From: Desulfobacteraceae bacterium
GTDB taxonomy: Bacteria; Desulfobacterota; Desulfobacteria; Desulfobacterales; ETH-SRB1
Reading direction: 5' to 3'
Length of the DNA: 12,728 bases
Assembly: GCA_030638305.1 (NCBI GenBank)
Contig: DAOWEW010000255.1
Location: 1 to 12,728 of the forward strand
In this document: piece by piece, positions 12,599 to 12,728 of the stretch
Layout: each line of letters begins with the position of its first letter
Numbering within the stretch: position 1 is the first letter of the stretch
Position numbers and translations under genes: made by a program
Notes under the pieces: model-generated
Databases searched by the model: none
What the model saw: only the letters and a program-made list of their open reading frames with translations
What the model was told of the DNA's origin: nothing

Positions 12599-12728
12599 AT
12601 TCAATGGTCTTCGGCAAAAGCTCAGGCCGTTCCTGCTAGATTTATTGAAAAAATGGCGAGGGTATCCTTAAAGCCATTGTTCCTGAGTTCTTTGAAAATT
12701 TATAGCTGGAGATAATAACTGTGCTAAC
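12599..12728 (+). other. Scrambled tail with short frames, no gene called
   Basis: Several short plus-strand frames have protein-like composition (for example EIQWSSAKAQAVPARFIEK around 12594-12650, and GILKAIVPEFFENL ending near 12705), but they are in different frames with stops between them. This looks like decayed coding DNA continuing past the window. No family is assigned. Confidence 0.3.

Noticed and set aside
12590..12705. Possible PCP-reductase-like C-terminal segment (W...A...P..F pattern)
   Set aside because: It needs at least one frameshift and only a few residues fit; left unnamed.
1..12728. CRISPR arrays, tRNA or rRNA genes
   Set aside because: No regularly spaced direct repeats of CRISPR size and no cloverleaf or rRNA-like sequence were seen by reading both strands.

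Overview
The window looks like an AT-rich chromosomal segment from an anaerobic, flagellated Desulfobacterota-type bacterium (Desulfobacterales-like). This is inferred from the gene set: an AmrS-type radical SAM enzyme, a UbiA/UbiX pair like those of futalosine menaquinone synthesis, a csrA-fliW pair, a carboxyltransferase of the propionyl/methylmalonyl-CoA type, and intergenic DNA with small non-autonomous elements and decayed genes. No similarity search was possible, so the taxonomy is tentative.

Layout. (1) 1-255 is the 3' end of a stand-alone response-regulator receiver. Its last codons and stop lie inside the end of an inverted-repeat element. (2) 237-641 holds two 63-bp inverted arms flanking about 280 bp, which contain a nested inverted repeat, an operator-like dyad and a 17-codon remnant resembling the start of a RelE/HigB-type toxin. 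(3) 746-3954 is a tight plus-strand operon: SAM methyltransferase, AmrS-like radical SAM enzyme, UbiA prenyltransferase, UbiX flavin prenyltransferase. (4) 3990-4780, minus strand, is csrA then fliW. A near-perfect sigma-54 promoter precedes csrA. A 21-bp inverted repeat overlaps the csrA stop and ends right next to the fliW Shine-Dalgarno, and a 45-bp leader sequence is duplicated before each gene. (5) 4865-5520 has no intact gene but carries two minus-strand coding remnants and the promoter of the next gene. (6) 5523-8778, plus strand: a Uma2-type nuclease-fold protein, a DUF2065-like membrane peptide, queA, tgt (the queuosine tRNA pathway) and a NifU C-terminal-domain Fe-S protein. (7) 8887-11843: a class I/II aminotransferase overlapping an acyl-CoA carboxyltransferase beta subunit, then a 61-residue protein of unknown function. 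(8) 11855-12728: a perfect 24-bp palindrome, then a dead AAA-ATPase-like gene carrying an in-frame stop, a 109-bp insertion with TTA target duplication, and a scrambled 3' part.

How the parts work together. QueA and Tgt act in sequence on tRNA queuosine. UbiA and UbiX probably serve quinone synthesis. CsrA and FliW form the known flagellin translation switch, and here their mRNA appears to carry its own coupling structure. The most interesting signals are the csrA-fliW leader architecture and the small mobile inverted-repeat family seen at both ends of the window.
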